A stretch of DNA of 64,000 bases from Mycolicibacterium duvalii (lineage in GTDB: Bacteria; Actinomycetota; Actinomycetes; Mycobacteriales; Mycobacteriaceae). Below, in pieces: positions 1 to 10,619 of this stretch (position 1 is the first letter of the stretch; every line of letters begins with the position of its first letter). A model generated the notes under the pieces. That model did no database searches. It was not told the DNA's origin and was given only the letters and a program-made list of their open reading frames with translations. A program made the translations under genes and the position numbers. The stretch lies in the NCBI RefSeq assembly GCF_010726645.1, contig NZ_AP022563.1:3534001-3598000 (forward strand). The letters run 5' to 3'.

Positions 1-112
1 CCGGGATCTGCATCACGTTGGCGTAGCCGAACTCCTTGGCCAGCGCATCGCGGATCTCTTCGCGGTAGCGCTGCTTCAGGCGCGGCAGGCTCTTGGTTTC
101 GGTGCTGGTCAT
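1..112 (-). CDS. rplE: 50S ribosomal protein L5 (N-terminal part, cut by the window edge)
   Basis: Only the first ~37 codons are present; they begin [12 protein letters not shown] and run off the left edge. L5 binds 5S rRNA in the central protuberance of the 50S subunit. The ATG follows the rplX stop with one base between (TGA-G-ATG on the minus strand), so the two are translationally linked. The identity rests on the N-terminal pattern plus the invariant rplN-rplX-rplE order. Confidence 0.9.
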   Translation of the reverse strand, partial: MTSTETKSLPRLKQRYREEIRDALAKEFGYANVMQIP

Positions 113-113
113 C

Positions 114-431
114 TCAGATGTCCTTGCCATTGGTCTTGGCGACGCGGACCTTCTTGCCGGTCTCGGCGTCGATGCGGTAGCCCACGCGCGTCGGCTTGCC
201 GTCGGAGTCGAGCAGCATCACGTTCGAGACGGCGATCGGCGCCTCCTGGGTGACGATGCCGCCGGACGACGCGCCACGCTCGTTGGCCGACTGCGCCGTG
301 TGCTTCTTGATCCGGTTCACGCCCTCGACGAGGATCTTCTCGCGGTCGGGGTAGGCCACCAGGACCTTGCCCTTGGCGCCCTTGTCCTTGCCGGAGATCA
401 CCAGCACCGTGTCGCCCTTATGGACCTTCAT
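114..431 (-). CDS. rplX: 50S ribosomal protein L24
   Basis: 105 residues, the usual bacterial length. L24 is one of the first proteins to bind 23S rRNA and starts 50S assembly. The N-terminal KOW motif ([20 protein letters not shown], about residues 2-21) is clear, and the basic central RNA-binding stretch VNRIKKHT is intact. The ATG directly abuts the rplN stop and rplE follows after one base, so all three sit on one transcript from the promoter near position 940. Confidence 0.98.
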   Translation of the reverse strand: MKVHKGDTVLVISGKDKGAKGKVLVAYPDREKILVEGVNRIKKHTAQSANERGASSGGIVTQEAPIAVSNVMLLDSDGKPTRVGYRIDAETGKKVRVAKTNGKDI

Positions 432-800
432 CTACAACACCTCCGGGGCGAGCGAGACGATCTTCATGAAGCGCTTCTCGCGCAGTTCACGACCAACGGG
501 CCCGAAGATGCGGGTCCCACGCGGGTCGTTGTCGTTCTTGATGATGACGGCGGCGTTCTCGTCGAACTTGATGTAGCTGCCGTCGGCGCGGCGGCGCTCC
601 TTGACGGTGCGCACGACGACCGCCTTGACGACGTCGCCGCGCTTGACGTTGCCGCCCGGGATGGCGTCCTTGACGGTGGCCACGATGACATCACCGATGC
701 CGGCGTAGCGCCGCGACGATCCGCCGAGCACGCGGATGCACAAGATCTCCTTGGCGCCCGTGTTGTCGGCGACCTTGAGCCGCGATTCCTGCTGAATCAC
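432..800 (-). CDS. rplN: 50S ribosomal protein L14
   Basis: 122 residues, full length; opens [18 protein letters not shown], the L14 signature. L14 sits at the 30S/50S interface and contacts 23S rRNA. It is the first gene of the rplN-rplX-rplE group. About 130 nt of leader separate it from a well-formed promoter (930-958), so it does not depend on read-through from the S10 operon, from which it is separated by a sulfatase operon and a terminator. Confidence 0.98.
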   Translation of the reverse strand: MIQQESRLKVADNTGAKEILCIRVLGGSSRRYAGIGDVIVATVKDAIPGGNVKRGDVVKAVVVRTVKERRRADGSYIKFDENAAVIIKNDNDPRGTRIFGPVGRELREKRFMKIVSLAPEVL

Positions 801-914
801 TAGATCTCCTCGACCTGGTTACTGTGTGCACGCAGGATTACCGACCCTGACGTGCGCGGTCTTTGTCACCCAAAGGCACGCAGGGCCCATCCGCAGGATC
901 GGCCGAGGTCTGCC

Positions 915-958
915 CAAGGCAACCCGTACATACTAGGTGAGCTCGGGAAATGATCCAA
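915..958 (-). promoter_or_regulatory. Promoter of the rplN-rplX-rplE operon with conserved initial-transcribed box
   Basis: On the minus strand: -35 TTGGAT (953-958), 17-nt spacer, -10 TAGTAT (930-935), then after 3 nt the 12-mer CGGGTTGCCTTG (915-926). The same layout and the identical 12-mer occur at the rpsJ promoter (10549-10592). It lies 18 nt beyond the stop of the formylglycine-generating enzyme gene. The hexamers fit the mycobacterial SigA consensus (TTGNNN, TANNNT); the start site is inferred to fall within the box. Confidence 0.8.
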
Positions 959-976
959 ATCGCCGGCGGTCGGCGG

Positions 977-1846
977 TCAGCGGGCGCAGCGGAAGCCGAT
1001 GTGGGTGGTCGCGCTGTCCTGCGACTGCGGCGAGCGCGCCGACGGTCGGTAGCGGTGACAGTATTCCGGTGCGCACAGGTGCGACCCGCCCTTGAGGGCC
1101 TGGCTGACGGCTGGATCGGGGTGCGACGGCGGGCAGCACGACGGCGCCGCGCCGATCCGGTGGTGCCCGGCGAAGCGCGTCGTCGTCCATTCCCACACGT
1201 TGCCGATCATGTCGACAAGCCCGTACGCGTTCGGCGGGAACGCACCCACCGGGGAGGTGCCGCGCCACCCGAGGGCACCGTCGTTGCGGTACGGGAACCG
1301 TCCCTGCCAGGTGTTGGCCATCAGCCGGCCGTCGGGCGCCGGGTCGTCCCCCCACCCGTAGGTGCTGGCCGAGCCGCCCCGCGCGGCGAACTCCCACTCG
1401 GCCTCGGTCGGCAACCGGCGACCGGCCCAGCGCGCGTAGGCCACCGCATCGGTGTAGCACACCGCCACCACGGGGTGATCGGGTTTGTCCTGCACCGAAC
1501 TGTCCGGCCCGAACGGCGCGCGCCAGCACGCGCCGGGCACCCATCGCCACCACTGCCGCCAGTCGCGCAGGTCCACCGGGCCGGTGGTGGGCGTGAACAC
1601 CAGCGCGCCGGGCACCAGATCCGCCGCCGATGCGCCCGGGAACAGCGCCGGGTCGGGTGCGGTCTCGGCGACGGTGCGGTAGCCGGTGTCGGCGACGAAC
1701 GCGGCGAACTGCGCGTTGGTCACCGGGTGGGCCTCGATCTCGAACGGCTCGACGGTGACGGTGTGCACCGGGGCCTCTTCCGGATAGAACCGGGTCGAGC
1801 CCATCCGGAACGACCCCCCTGGCAGCGCGACGAGGCCGGTCACCAT
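977..1846 (-). CDS. Formylglycine-generating enzyme (sulfatase-modifying factor)
   Basis: 289 residues from the ATG at 1846; the frame is open further upstream, but protein similarity begins here (MVTGLVALPGGSFRMGS). Oxidises the active-site cysteine of type I sulfatases to Calpha-formylglycine. FGE-sulfatase fold throughout: the substrate-binding motif GRRLPTEAEWEFAARGG lies mid-protein and the C-terminus carries the catalytic pair in LCAPEYCHRYRPSAR, Cys258 and Cys263. Last gene of an operon with an arylsulfatase (start 4828) and a lipoprotein (start 2472); it starts 5 nt after the lipoprotein stop. The sulfatase has the CxPxR site this enzyme recognises, so it is the likely substrate. Equivalent to Rv0712 by position. 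Confidence 0.93.
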   Translation of the reverse strand: MVTGLVALPGGSFRMGSTRFYPEEAPVHTVTVEPFEIEAHPVTNAQFAAFVADTGYRTVAETAPDPALFPGASAADLVPGALVFTPTTGPVDLRDWRQWWRWVPGACWRAPFGPDSSVQDKPDHPVVAVCYTDAVAYARWAGRRLPTEAEWEFAARGGSASTYGWGDDPAPDGRLMANTWQGRFPYRNDGALGWRGTSPVGAFPPNAYGLVDMIGNVWEWTTTRFAGHHRIGAAPSCCPPSHPDPAVSQALKGGSHLCAPEYCHRYRPSARSPQSQDSATTHIGFRCAR

Positions 1847-1851
1847 GGATG

Positions 1852-2472
1852 TCAGGGTAGGCCGATCTCGAAGTCGCCGGTCAGCATCGTCGCGGCGGCG
1901 TCGAAGCCGGGCGTGCCGCTCGGCGCCTCGACGTACACCGCGATCAGATAGGCCGCTCCCCCGCTCGGCACGTGCACGATCCGCGCCTCGTACTGCACCG
2001 TGGCCGTGCCGTCGTCCGCGGTGCCCAGTACGCCCAGCACGGTCTGGCCGGGATAGCCGCACAACTCTCCGGGGAGCAGACTCACGGAGCTGAGCACGGT
2101 GTCGGCGGTGAGATCGTCGACATAGATGGCGAACGCCTCGTCCGGGTCCGACGAGACCTTCGAGACGGTGACCGTGGCCCACATGCCGTCGGGCCCCTCC
2201 AACCGTGCGCCGCCGGGCGACGAACCCATCGACCATCCCTCGGGCACACCGACGGTCGCGGTGGGAGCCGCCGGGTCGGCGATCTCGGCCTGTACCCGCA
2301 CCGGTGCGAGCTCCTCTGGCACGCAGGGGTTTCCGGCAGGTTCGGGCACCGCGGTGGTCACGACTGCGGACGTGTCGGTACCCGCGGTCGGCACCCCCTG
2401 CTCGACGCGCGTGCATCCCGGGGCGGCCAGCCAGACGCCTGCTGCCAGCAGCACCGCCGGGATGCGGTTCAC
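1852..2472 (-). CDS. Small lipoprotein, LpqN/LpqT-like
   Basis: 206 residues. Signal peptide MNRIPAVLLAAGVWLAAPGC with a lipobox-like APGC at about residue 20, followed by a Thr/Val/Pro linker and a ~140-residue globular domain. That domain (VGVPEGWSM, then VTVSKVSSDPDEAF) resembles the LpqN/LpqT lipoproteins of mycobacteria, whose biochemical role is not settled. It lies 4 nt after the arylsulfatase stop and 5 nt before the formylglycine-generating enzyme, so it belongs to the sulfatase operon. A role in presenting or holding a sulfated substrate at the cell envelope is only a guess. The lipobox is slightly off consensus (Pro at -2). Confidence 0.75.
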   Translation of the reverse strand: MNRIPAVLLAAGVWLAAPGCTRVEQGVPTAGTDTSAVVTTAVPEPAGNPCVPEELAPVRVQAEIADPAAPTATVGVPEGWSMGSSPGGARLEGPDGMWATVTVSKVSSDPDEAFAIYVDDLTADTVLSSVSLLPGELCGYPGQTVLGVLGTADDGTATVQYEARIVHVPSGGAAYLIAVYVEAPSGTPGFDAAATMLTGDFEIGLP

Positions 2473-2476
2473 GAGA

Positions 2477-4828
2477 TCAATCCCGGGCGAACGCGCGCGC
2501 GAAATCCCGGTCCAGGTCGGCGTACCCGGTACCGGACACGTCGACGGTGACCCGTGTGATGGCGCCGCCGGTGAACGCGAACGGCGAAGCGTAGGACCGC
2601 GACACCGGCGAGCCCGCGTTGCGTCCGACGCTGAGGGTGGCGCTGGCGAGACCGAATGTGGCGGGCATGGCCCGCATGCCGGGATAGGTCGCGACCTCGG
2701 TGCCGTCGACGTAGAGCGCGGCGTCGCCGAGCGGTGTGTGGCTGTTCTCGACGGTGCCGGTGCGGGTGTAGGCGAAGCCGAGGCTGTGGGTACCGGGGCC
2801 GACGGGCTCGGACGACGACAGCGTCTGCTCGATCTCGCCGAGGAAGTTGTAGCTGAAATGCAGTCGGCCGTCGCGCAGGAACATCACGTAACCACCGTGT
2901 GCGCCACCGTGTTTGATGACCACCCCGGCCGCGTCGGCATCCTCGACGGTGACCTCGGCGAGCACTGCGAACGACCGGCCGCGCAACTCCACCGCCGCCC
3001 CACTGCCGACGTCGGCGGTACCCGGGTAGTACGTGTAGGACGCGCGATCGCCCGACAGCGTGGGCCGCCACCGCCCTATGGTCTCCAGCACGTCGAGGTC
3101 ACCCAGCGGCAGGCCGTTGTACTTCCGGGCTTCGGCGAACCACAGGTCGACCATCTCGGCGACCTTGTCGGGGAACTCGTCGGCCAGGTCGTGGCACTGA
3201 CTACGGTCGGTTTCGATGTGGTAGAGCTCCCACCGGTCGGCGTCGAAGTTCGACCACCCGGCCGGCGACGCGGCGTGCACGGCGCTGGCGAACCACCCCT
3301 TGTGCCAGATACCGCGGGTACCCAGCATGGTGTAGAACTGGGTCTCCTTGCCCGTCGGCGCGTCCGGATCATCCAGTGCCACTTTGAAACTCACGCCGTC
3401 GAGCGGCTTCTGCGCAACGCCGCGCACCGTCGCCGGCGGCGTGATGTCGAGCAGGTCGTAGACCGTCGGGGTGATGTCGGCGACGTTGACGTAGTTGTCG
3501 CGGATCTCGCCGTGCGCGCGAATCCCCTTCGGCCAGGAGATGATCGCGCTGTCGGCGATACCGCCCTCGTGCGAGGCGTAGCGTTTGTAGAGCTTGTAGG
3601 GCGTGTTGAACGCCATCGCCCAGCCGATCGGATAGTGGTTGAACGTCTGCGGACTGCCCAGCTGGTCGAAGAACCGCAGGCTCTCCTCGACGGTGTCGAT
3701 GTAACCGTTGAAGAACTTGCCCTCGTTGACCGAGCCGTTGGGACCGCCCTCACCGCTGGCTCCGTTGTCGGAGATCACCACGATGACGGTGTTGTCGAGC
3801 TGGCCGGTCTGTTCGAGATGGTCGAGCACCCGGCCCAGCTGCGCGTCGGTGTAGGACAGGAAACCGGCGAAGACCTCGGCCATCCGGGCGAACAACCGCT
3901 TCTCGTCGTCACTCAGCGAGTCCCACGGCCGCACGGTGTCCTGCTCCGGCCACGGCTGGCCGTTGGGGCCGGTGACGTCGGAGTACGGGTTCATCGCGGA
4001 GAGCTCGGTGTCCGGCGGCACAAGGCCCATCCGCTTCTGGTTCTCCAGCACGATCTCTCGGTAGCGCTCGTAGCCCATGTCGAAGACGCCCGCGTATTTG
4101 TCGGCCCACTCTTTGAAGACATGGTGGGGCGCATGACCGGCACCGGGGCAGACGTAGGCGAACCACGGCTTCTCGGGCGCGATCACCTTGGCGTCACGGA
4201 TGAACTCAATGGTCTTGTCCGCCAAGTCTTTCGACAGGTGGTAACCCTCTTCCGGGGTGGCCGGTGGCGAGACGGGATGGTTGTCGTAGACCAGGTCGGG
4301 ATACCACTGGTCGGTTTCGCCGCCGAGGAACCCGTAGAACCGCTCGAAGCCGCGCGACAGCGGCCAGTGCCGTTTGGTCGACGCAAGATTCGATTCCTCG
4401 ATGGGGGTGAGGTGCCACTTGCCGAGGCAGTAGGTGTTGTATCCGTTCTCCGTCAACACCTCTGAGAGCAATGCGGTGTCGAATGGGATGCGGCCGTTGC
4501 AGTTCGGGAAACCGTCGGTGAACTCCTCGATGGTGGCCATGCCGACGGTGGTGGCGTTGCGGCCGGTGAGCAGCGAGGCCCGGGTCGGCGAGCACAGCGC
4601 GGTGGTGTGGAACTGCGAAAGCCGCACGCCCCGTTCGGCGATGCGGCTCATGGCCGGCATCTCGACCAGCCCGCCGAAGCAGTCCCAGGTGGCGATGCCG
4701 ACGTCGTCCCAGACGATGTAGAGCACGTTGGGCGCGTCGGGCTGCGCGGTCGGCGCCGCGAACGGACCCCAGTCGGGCTCGGAGTCGCGGATGTCGAGCT
4801 CGATCTTGCCGTTGAAGTCCGTGGTCAC
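2477..4828 (-). CDS. atsA: Arylsulfatase (type I, formylglycine-dependent)
   Basis: 783 residues, full length for AtsA-type sulfatases. Hydrolyses sulfate esters using a formylglycine made from Cys79 in the motif CSPTRASLLTGRN (79-91). The metal-binding Asp pair (VWDDVG, 41-42) is present. The C-terminal third is a beta-rich domain with an FLRDGRLHFSYN stretch. No signal peptide is seen, so it is probably cytoplasmic. First gene of a three-gene operon with the lipoprotein and its own activating enzyme. GTG start; a TAACCT -10-like hexamer ends 6 nt before it, so the message may be leaderless. Placed between the S10 terminator (4865-4896) and rplN, as in M. tuberculosis (Rv0711). Confidence 0.93.
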   Translation of the reverse strand: MTTDFNGKIELDIRDSEPDWGPFAAPTAQPDAPNVLYIVWDDVGIATWDCFGGLVEMPAMSRIAERGVRLSQFHTTALCSPTRASLLTGRNATTVGMATIEEFTDGFPNCNGRIPFDTALLSEVLTENGYNTYCLGKWHLTPIEESNLASTKRHWPLSRGFERFYGFLGGETDQWYPDLVYDNHPVSPPATPEEGYHLSKDLADKTIEFIRDAKVIAPEKPWFAYVCPGAGHAPHHVFKEWADKYAGVFDMGYERYREIVLENQKRMGLVPPDTELSAMNPYSDVTGPNGQPWPEQDTVRPWDSLSDDEKRLFARMAEVFAGFLSYTDAQLGRVLDHLEQTGQLDNTVIVVISDNGASGEGGPNGSVNEGKFFNGYIDTVEESLRFFDQLGSPQTFNHYPIGWAMAFNTPYKLYKRYASHEGGIADSAIISWPKGIRAHGEIRDNYVNVADITPTVYDLLDITPPATVRGVAQKPLDGVSFKVALDDPDAPTGKETQFYTMLGTRGIWHKGWFASAVHAASPAGWSNFDADRWELYHIETDRSQCHDLADEFPDKVAEMVDLWFAEARKYNGLPLGDLDVLETIGRWRPTLSGDRASYTYYPGTADVGSGAAVELRGRSFAVLAEVTVEDADAAGVVIKHGGAHGGYVMFLRDGRLHFSYNFLGEIEQTLSSSEPVGPGTHSLGFAYTRTGTVENSHTPLGDAALYVDGTEVATYPGMRAMPATFGLASATLSVGRNAGSPVSRSYASPFAFTGGAITRVTVDVSGTGYADLDRDFARAFARD

Positions 4829-4864
4829 GTCCGGAGGTTACACCGCGACCAGGTTCTTTCGTCG

Positions 4865-4896
4865 AAAAAGCCCCGTCGCCGGCAGGCGACGGGGCT
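4865..4896 (-). terminator. Rho-independent terminator of the S10 operon
   Basis: Perfect 12-bp GC-rich stem (4869-4880 with 4885-4896) and a 4-nt loop, followed on the minus strand by TTTTT. It lies 17 nt past the rpsQ stop and before the arylsulfatase, and so separates the ribosomal and sulfatase transcripts. Confidence 0.9.
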
Positions 4897-4912
4897 CTTC
4901 TTCACGCAGTGC

Positions 4913-5215
4913 TTACTTGGCCTTCTCGAGGACCTCGACCAGGCGCCAGCGCTTGGTCGCCGAGGTCGGGCGGGTCTCCATCAGCGAGACGCGGTCGCCG
5001 ACGCCGGCGGCCTCGTTCTCGTCGTGGGCCTTGACCTTGGTGGTCGTCCGGATGATCTTGCCGTAGAGCGGGTGGCTCTTGCGGGACTCCAGCTCGACGA
5101 CGATCGTCTTCTGCATCTTGTCCGACACCACGTAGCCGATCGCGGTCTTACGACGGCCGCGCGGCTTCTCGGTCCGGGGCGTGTAGGCCGGCCCCTTCTG
5201 ATCGCTTTCTGCCAT
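4913..5215 (-). CDS. rpsQ: 30S ribosomal protein S17
   Basis: 100 residues with the typical actinobacterial N-terminal extension of ~20 residues before the OB-fold core ([17 protein letters not shown]). S17 binds 16S rRNA helices 7 and 11 and is a primary assembly protein. The start codon shares one base with the rpmC stop (TAATG). Last gene of the S10 operon, followed by a strong terminator. Confidence 0.98.
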   Translation of the reverse strand: MAESDQKGPAYTPRTEKPRGRRKTAIGYVVSDKMQKTIVVELESRKSHPLYGKIIRTTTKVKAHDENEAAGVGDRVSLMETRPTSATKRWRLVEVLEKAK

Positions 5216-5448
5216 TAGGAATCCTCACCTCCGGGTCCGGCGGCCAGACCCAACTCGCGTTCGCGCAGCACGGTGTACACCCGCGCGATCTCCTGCCGGA
5301 CCGTGCGCAGCCGGCGATTGTTGGCAAGCTGGCCGGTCGCCATCTGGAAGCGCAGGTTGAACAGCTCTTCCTTGGACTCGCGCAGCTTGTCGGTCAGTTC
5401 GTCGTCGGTGAGCTCACGCAGTTCACCGGGCGATGTGCCCACTGCCAT
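5215..5448 (-). CDS. rpmC: 50S ribosomal protein L29
   Basis: 77 residues from the ATG at 5448; the frame is open upstream but that part lies inside rplP. Core motif [10 protein letters not shown] plus [13 protein letters not shown] is typical of L29, which lies near the polypeptide exit tunnel and docks signal recognition particle and trigger factor. The start overlaps the rplP stop by one base (TGATG). Confidence 0.97.
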   Translation of the reverse strand: MAVGTSPGELRELTDDELTDKLRESKEELFNLRFQMATGQLANNRRLRTVRQEIARVYTVLRERELGLAAGPGGEDS

Positions 5449-5864
5449 CAGAACTGCTCCTCTCTGGTGACGATGCGTGCCTTGATCGGCAGCTTGTGGA
5501 TCGCGCGCGTCAGCGCGGCGCGGGCGATCTCCTCGTTGGGGTAACTCAGCTCGAACAGCACGCGACCCGGCTTGACGTTGGCGACCCACCACTCCGGCGA
5601 ACCCTTACCGGAACCCATCCGGGTCTCGGCGGGCTTCTTGGTCAGCGGACGGTCCGGGAAGATGTTGATCCACACCTTGCCGCCACGCTTGATGTGCCGG
5701 TTGATGGCGATACGAGCGGACTCGATCTGCCGGTTGGTGATGTAGGCGTGCTCGAGCGCCTGGATGCCGTAGTCACCGAAGCTCACCTGGGTCCCGCCGC
5801 TGGCGATGCCACGCTGCTTGGGGTGGTGCTGCTTGCGGTGCTTGACCTTCCGGGGAATCAGCAT
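5448..5864 (-). CDS. rplP: 50S ribosomal protein L16
   Basis: 138 residues, the normal length; opens [19 protein letters not shown], the L16 signature, with the conserved [13 protein letters not shown] loop at about 80-92. L16 organises the A-site region of the 50S subunit. It starts 2 nt after the rpsC stop and is coupled to rpmC by a one-base overlap. Confidence 0.98.
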   Translation of the reverse strand: MLIPRKVKHRKQHHPKQRGIASGGTQVSFGDYGIQALEHAYITNRQIESARIAINRHIKRGGKVWINIFPDRPLTKKPAETRMGSGKGSPEWWVANVKPGRVLFELSYPNEEIARAALTRAIHKLPIKARIVTREEQF

Positions 5865-5866
5865 GA

Positions 5867-7184
<1,318 letters not shown>

Positions 7185-7185
<1 letters not shown>

Positions 7186-7466
7186 TACCGCCTCTTGCTC
7201 TTCCGGTCATCCTTGATGTGACCCTTGAAGGTGCGGGTGGGAGCGAACTCGCCCAGCTTGTGTCCGACCATCGCCTCGGTGACGAACACCGGGACGTGCT
7301 TGCGTCCGTCGTGGACGGCGAAGGTGTGTCCGATGAAGTCCGGGATGATGGTCGAGCGGCGCGACCAGGTCTTGATGACCTGCTTGGTGTTCTTCTCGTT
7401 CTGGACGTCGACCTTCTTGAGCAGATGGTCGTCGACGAACGGACCTTTCTTCAGGCTGCGTGGCAT
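7185..7466 (-). CDS. rpsS: 30S ribosomal protein S19
   Basis: 93 residues, full length; [19 protein letters not shown] start and the family signature around [15 protein letters not shown]19 forms a complex with S13 in the head of the 30S subunit. It lies 27 nt downstream of rplB. Confidence 0.98.
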
Positions 7467-7493
7467 CGCTGTGTCTCCTTTACCGAGCGCCGA

Positions 7494-8330
7494 CTAGCGC
7501 TTCTTGCCGGTGCGCCGGCGTCGGACGATGAGCTTGTCGCTCGCCTTGTTGGGCTTGCGGGTGCGGCCTTCGGGCTTGCCCCACGGGCTGACCGGGTGAC
7601 GGCCACCGGAGGTCTTGCCCTCGCCACCGCCGTGCGGGTGGTCGACGGGGTTCATCACGACGCCGCGGACGGTGGGGCGCTTGCCTTTCCAGCGCATGCG
7701 GCCGGCCTTGCCCCAGTTGATGTTGGCCTGCTCGGCGTTGCCGACCTCGCCGACGGTGGCGCGGCAACGCACATCGACGCGGCGGATCTCACCGGACGGC
7801 ATACGCAGCGACGCGTAGGCGCCTTCCTTACCCAGCAGCTGGATCGACGCACCGGCCGACCGGGCCAGCTTGGCGCCGCCGCCGGGGCGCAGCTCCACCG
7901 CGTGGATGACCGTACCGGCGGGGATGTTGCGCAGCGGCAGGTTGTTGCCCGGCTTGATGTCGGCGTTGGCGCCCGACTCGATGGTGTCGCCCTGCTTGAT
8001 GCCGTAAGGCGCGATGATGTAGCGCTTCTCGCCGTCCAGGTAGTGCAGCAGCGCGATGTTCGCGGTGCGGTTCGGGTCGTACTCGATGTGGGCGACCTTG
8101 GCGTTGACGCCGTCCTTGTCGTGCCGACGGAAGTCGATCACGCGGTAGGCGCGCTTGTGCCCGCCGCCCTTGTGCCGGGTGGTGATCCGGCCGTGCGCGT
8201 TGCGCCCGCCCTTGCCGTGCAGCGGGCGGACCAGCGACTTCTCCGGGTGGTCGCGGGTGATCTCGGCGAAGTCGGACACGCTCGAGCCGCGGCGACCCGG
8301 GGTCGTCGGCTTGTACTTACGAATAGCCAT
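7494..8330 (-). CDS. rplB: 50S ribosomal protein L2
   Basis: 278 residues, full length. L2 is needed for subunit joining and lies close to the peptidyl transferase centre. The conserved C-terminal segment [14 protein letters not shown] with the functionally important histidine is present at about 223-236. Between rplW (35 nt upstream) and rpsS. Confidence 0.98.
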   Translation of the reverse strand: MAIRKYKPTTPGRRGSSVSDFAEITRDHPEKSLVRPLHGKGGRNAHGRITTRHKGGGHKRAYRVIDFRRHDKDGVNAKVAHIEYDPNRTANIALLHYLDGEKRYIIAPYGIKQGDTIESGANADIKPGNNLPLRNIPAGTVIHAVELRPGGGAKLARSAGASIQLLGKEGAYASLRMPSGEIRRVDVRCRATVGEVGNAEQANINWGKAGRMRWKGKRPTVRGVVMNPVDHPHGGGEGKTSGGRHPVSPWGKPEGRTRKPNKASDKLIVRRRRTGKKR

Positions 8331-8365
8331 CTTCTACTCAGTCCTGTTCTTGTCCTGTCCGGCGA

Positions 8366-8668
8366 TCAGGCCGGCGCTCCGAACAGATCGATGGGTTTGC
8401 TACCCGCGGCCAGCGTCACGATGGCGCGCTTGGTGTCCTTGCGCTTGCCGTAGCCGGTGCGGGTGCGCTTGCGCTTGCCCTGCCGGTTGGCGGTGTTCAC
8501 CGACGCGACCTTGACCTTGAAGATCTTCTCGACTGCGATCTTGATCTGCGTCTTGTTCGAGTCGGGGTGCACGATGAACGTGTAGACGTTGTCCTCGATG
8601 AGTCCGTAGGACTTCTCCGAGATCACCGGCGCGAGAATGATGTCGCGGGGATCGGTCACGGTAGCCAT
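8366..8668 (-). CDS. rplW: 50S ribosomal protein L23
   Basis: 100 residues, full length. Core motif [18 protein letters not shown] followed by the long basic loop [20 protein letters not shown]23 sits at the tunnel exit and is the main contact for trigger factor and SRP. The ATG directly abuts the rplD stop. Confidence 0.98.
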   Translation of the reverse strand: MATVTDPRDIILAPVISEKSYGLIEDNVYTFIVHPDSNKTQIKIAVEKIFKVKVASVNTANRQGKRKRTRTGYGKRKDTKRAIVTLAAGSKPIDLFGAPA

Positions 8669-9322
8669 CTACGCCGTTACCTCCTGCTCCTGCTTGGTGC
8701 CCGCCTCGATGTAGGCGTTCAGCGCCTCGACGCTGAACACCACGTCGTCGGCCTTGAGCACGTCGTACGTGTTGAGCTGGTCGGGCGAAATGACATGTAC
8801 GCCAGGCAGATTGCGCACGCTGAGCGTGCTCGCCTCGTCGGCGCGGCCGATGACCACCAGCACCTGCTTACGGTCGGTCAGGCTCGCCAGGAACGCCTTG
8901 GCGCTCTTGGTCGACGGCGACTGACCCTCGACCAGCTCGGTGACGGCGTGGATACGGCCGTTGCGCGCCCGGTCGCTCAGCGCGCCGCGCAGCGCGGCCC
9001 GGATCATCTTCTTCGGGGTCCGCTCGCTGTAGTCGCGCGGCTTGGGACCGTGCACGGTGCCACCGCCGGCGTACTGCGGCGCGCGCGTCGAGCCCTGACG
9101 GGCGCGGCCGGTGCCCTTCTGGCGGTACGGCTTCTTGCCGCCGCCGCGGACCTCGCCGCGGGTCTTGGTCGAGTGCGTGCCCTGCCGGGCCGCCGCAAGC
9201 TGAGCGGTGACCACCTGGTGCATCAACGCGATGTTGGGTTCGACGTCGAACAGCGCGGCGGGCAGCTCGATGGAGCCATCCGTCTTGCCGCCGGGCGTCC
9301 GTACCTCAAGAGTCAGAGTCAT
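8669..9322 (-). CDS. rplD: 50S ribosomal protein L4
   Basis: 217 residues. The internal tunnel loop with [20 protein letters not shown] (about 54-73) is intact; substitutions here give macrolide resistance in other bacteria and none is obvious. In E. coli L4 also represses its own S10 operon; whether it does so here is unknown. Four-base overlap with rplC. Confidence 0.98.
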   Translation of the reverse strand: MTLTLEVRTPGGKTDGSIELPAALFDVEPNIALMHQVVTAQLAAARQGTHSTKTRGEVRGGGKKPYRQKGTGRARQGSTRAPQYAGGGTVHGPKPRDYSERTPKKMIRAALRGALSDRARNGRIHAVTELVEGQSPSTKSAKAFLASLTDRKQVLVVIGRADEASTLSVRNLPGVHVISPDQLNTYDVLKADDVVFSVEALNAYIEAGTKQEQEVTA

Positions 9323-9999
9323 GCCTTCTCGCCTCGCTTAACTGCGCTGCGGACCATCACCAGTCCACCGTTGCGTCCGGGGATCGCGCCCTTGATCAGC
9401 AGGACGTTGTTCTCGGCGTCGACCTTGTGCACCTTCAGGTTCTGCGTGGTGACGCGGTCGTTGCCCATCCGGCCCGACATGCGGGTGCCCTTGAAGACAC
9501 GGCCCGGGGTGGCGCAGCCACCGATCGAGCCCGGCCGGCGGTGCACGGCCTGCGCGCCGTGGGAGGCGCCCTGGCCGCGGAAGCCGTGCCGCTTCATGGT
9601 GCCGGCGAAGCCCTTGCCCTTGCTGGTGCCGGTCACGTCGACGTAGCTGCCGTCGGCGAAGATCTCGGCGGTCAGCTCCTGGCCGACTTCGTACTCGGCG
9701 GCCGCGGCCTCGTCGTCGAGCCGCAGCTCGGCGAGGTGGCGGCGGGGGTTCACGCCGGCGACGGCGTACTGCCCCGAAAGCGGCTTGTTCACCTTGCGCG
9801 GGCTGATCTCGCCGTAGGCGAGCTGCACGGCGCTGTACCCGTCGCGCTCCGCGGTGCGGATGCGCGTGACGACGTTGGGCCCGGCCTTGACGACCGTCAC
9901 CGGCACGACCTTGTTGTTCTCGTCGAACACCTGCGTCATGCCCAGCTTGGTGCCCAGAATGCCGCGGCGCGGAGCGCCCGAATTGCTTGAGGGTGCCAT
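9319..9999 (-). CDS. rplC: 50S ribosomal protein L3
   Basis: 226 residues, slightly longer than average because of a short Ser/Asn N-terminus before [15 protein letters not shown]. The conserved central loop [17 protein letters not shown] reaches toward the peptidyl transferase centre. It begins 13 nt after rpsJ and overlaps rplD by four bases. Confidence 0.98.
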   Translation of the reverse strand: MAPSSNSGAPRRGILGTKLGMTQVFDENNKVVPVTVVKAGPNVVTRIRTAERDGYSAVQLAYGEISPRKVNKPLSGQYAVAGVNPRRHLAELRLDDEAAAAEYEVGQELTAEIFADGSYVDVTGTSKGKGFAGTMKRHGFRGQGASHGAQAVHRRPGSIGGCATPGRVFKGTRMSGRMGNDRVTTQNLKVHKVDAENNVLLIKGAIPGRNGGLVMVRSAVKRGEKA

Positions 10000-10012
10000 T
10001 CTTGTGGGTCTC

Positions 10013-10318
10013 CTACTGGATGTTGACGTCGACGCTGGCCGGCAGATCGATGCGCATCAACGCGTCGACCGTCTTCGGCGTCGGGTCGAGGATGTCGATC
10101 AGGCGCTTGTGGGTGCGCATCTCGAAGTGCTCGCGCGAGTCCTTGTACTTGTGCGGAGACCGGATGACGCAATACACGTTCTTCTCGGTCGGCAGCGGCA
10201 CCGGGCCGACCACGCTGGCGCCCGTCCGGGTGACCGTCTCGACGATCTTGCGCGCCGAGGCGTCGATCGCCTCATGGTCGTAGGCCTTGAGCCTGATGCG
10301 GATCTTCTGTCCCGCCAC
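10013..10318 (-). CDS. rpsJ: 30S ribosomal protein S10
   Basis: 101 residues, full length; [19 protein letters not shown] is the S10 signature. S10 is in the 30S head and also pairs with NusG/NusB in antitermination. First gene of the 11-gene S10 operon, with a ~240-nt untranslated leader and a clear promoter at 10564-10592. Confidence 0.98.
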
Positions 10319-10548
10319 GCTTCTCCTACCTCACTACTCATGGCCCCACGCCGTCCGGGAGATCCGGAACCCTGCTGGGCCTGGCTGTGCCGCCGCTGTT
10401 TACCTGTCTCTGGTTCACCGGTCCCCGCGGTCGGGTGTGTCGCCCGAACGCACGCTCGAAGGCGGCGGATTTTCGTCGCGATCGAAGGTTGGGGACCAGA
10501 CGCGCCCCGAGGGGCGCCGGTCGCATGCCCGGCCGAGCGAACCCGGCT
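10319..10548 (-). other. 5' leader of the S10 operon
   Basis: Non-coding stretch between the rpsJ start and the promoter. It holds a perfect hairpin at 10502-10517 (7-bp GC stem with a 2-nt loop, or 6 bp with a CUCG tetraloop in the RNA). The length is like leaders that carry autoregulation by a ribosomal protein, but I cannot recognise a known L4-binding structure. Confidence 0.5.
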
Positions 10549-10592
10549 CAAGGCAACCCGAACAGTATGCCCTAGATCGGGACGTGCTCCAA
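10549..10592 (-). promoter_or_regulatory. rpsJ: Promoter of the S10 operon with conserved initial-transcribed box
   Basis: Minus strand: -35 TTGGAG (10587-10592), 17-nt spacer, -10 CATACT (10564-10569), 3 nt, then the 12-mer CGGGTTGCCTTG (10549-10560). Spacing, the upstream GATTTGGA and the 12-mer are the same as at the rplN promoter (915-958). Confidence 0.8.
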
Positions 10593-10619
10593 ATCCCGGC
10601 CGCGAGCCCCGGACCTGCG

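Noticed and set aside
1847..2416. N-terminal extension of the formylglycine-generating enzyme frame
   Set aside because: It lies inside the lipoprotein gene in another frame and reads as Arg/His/Gly-rich noise; the protein family begins at 1846.
10319..10563. rpsJ leader as an L4-responsive element like that of E. coli
   Set aside because: Only one simple hairpin is evident; no match to the known HD/HE structure can be shown by eye.
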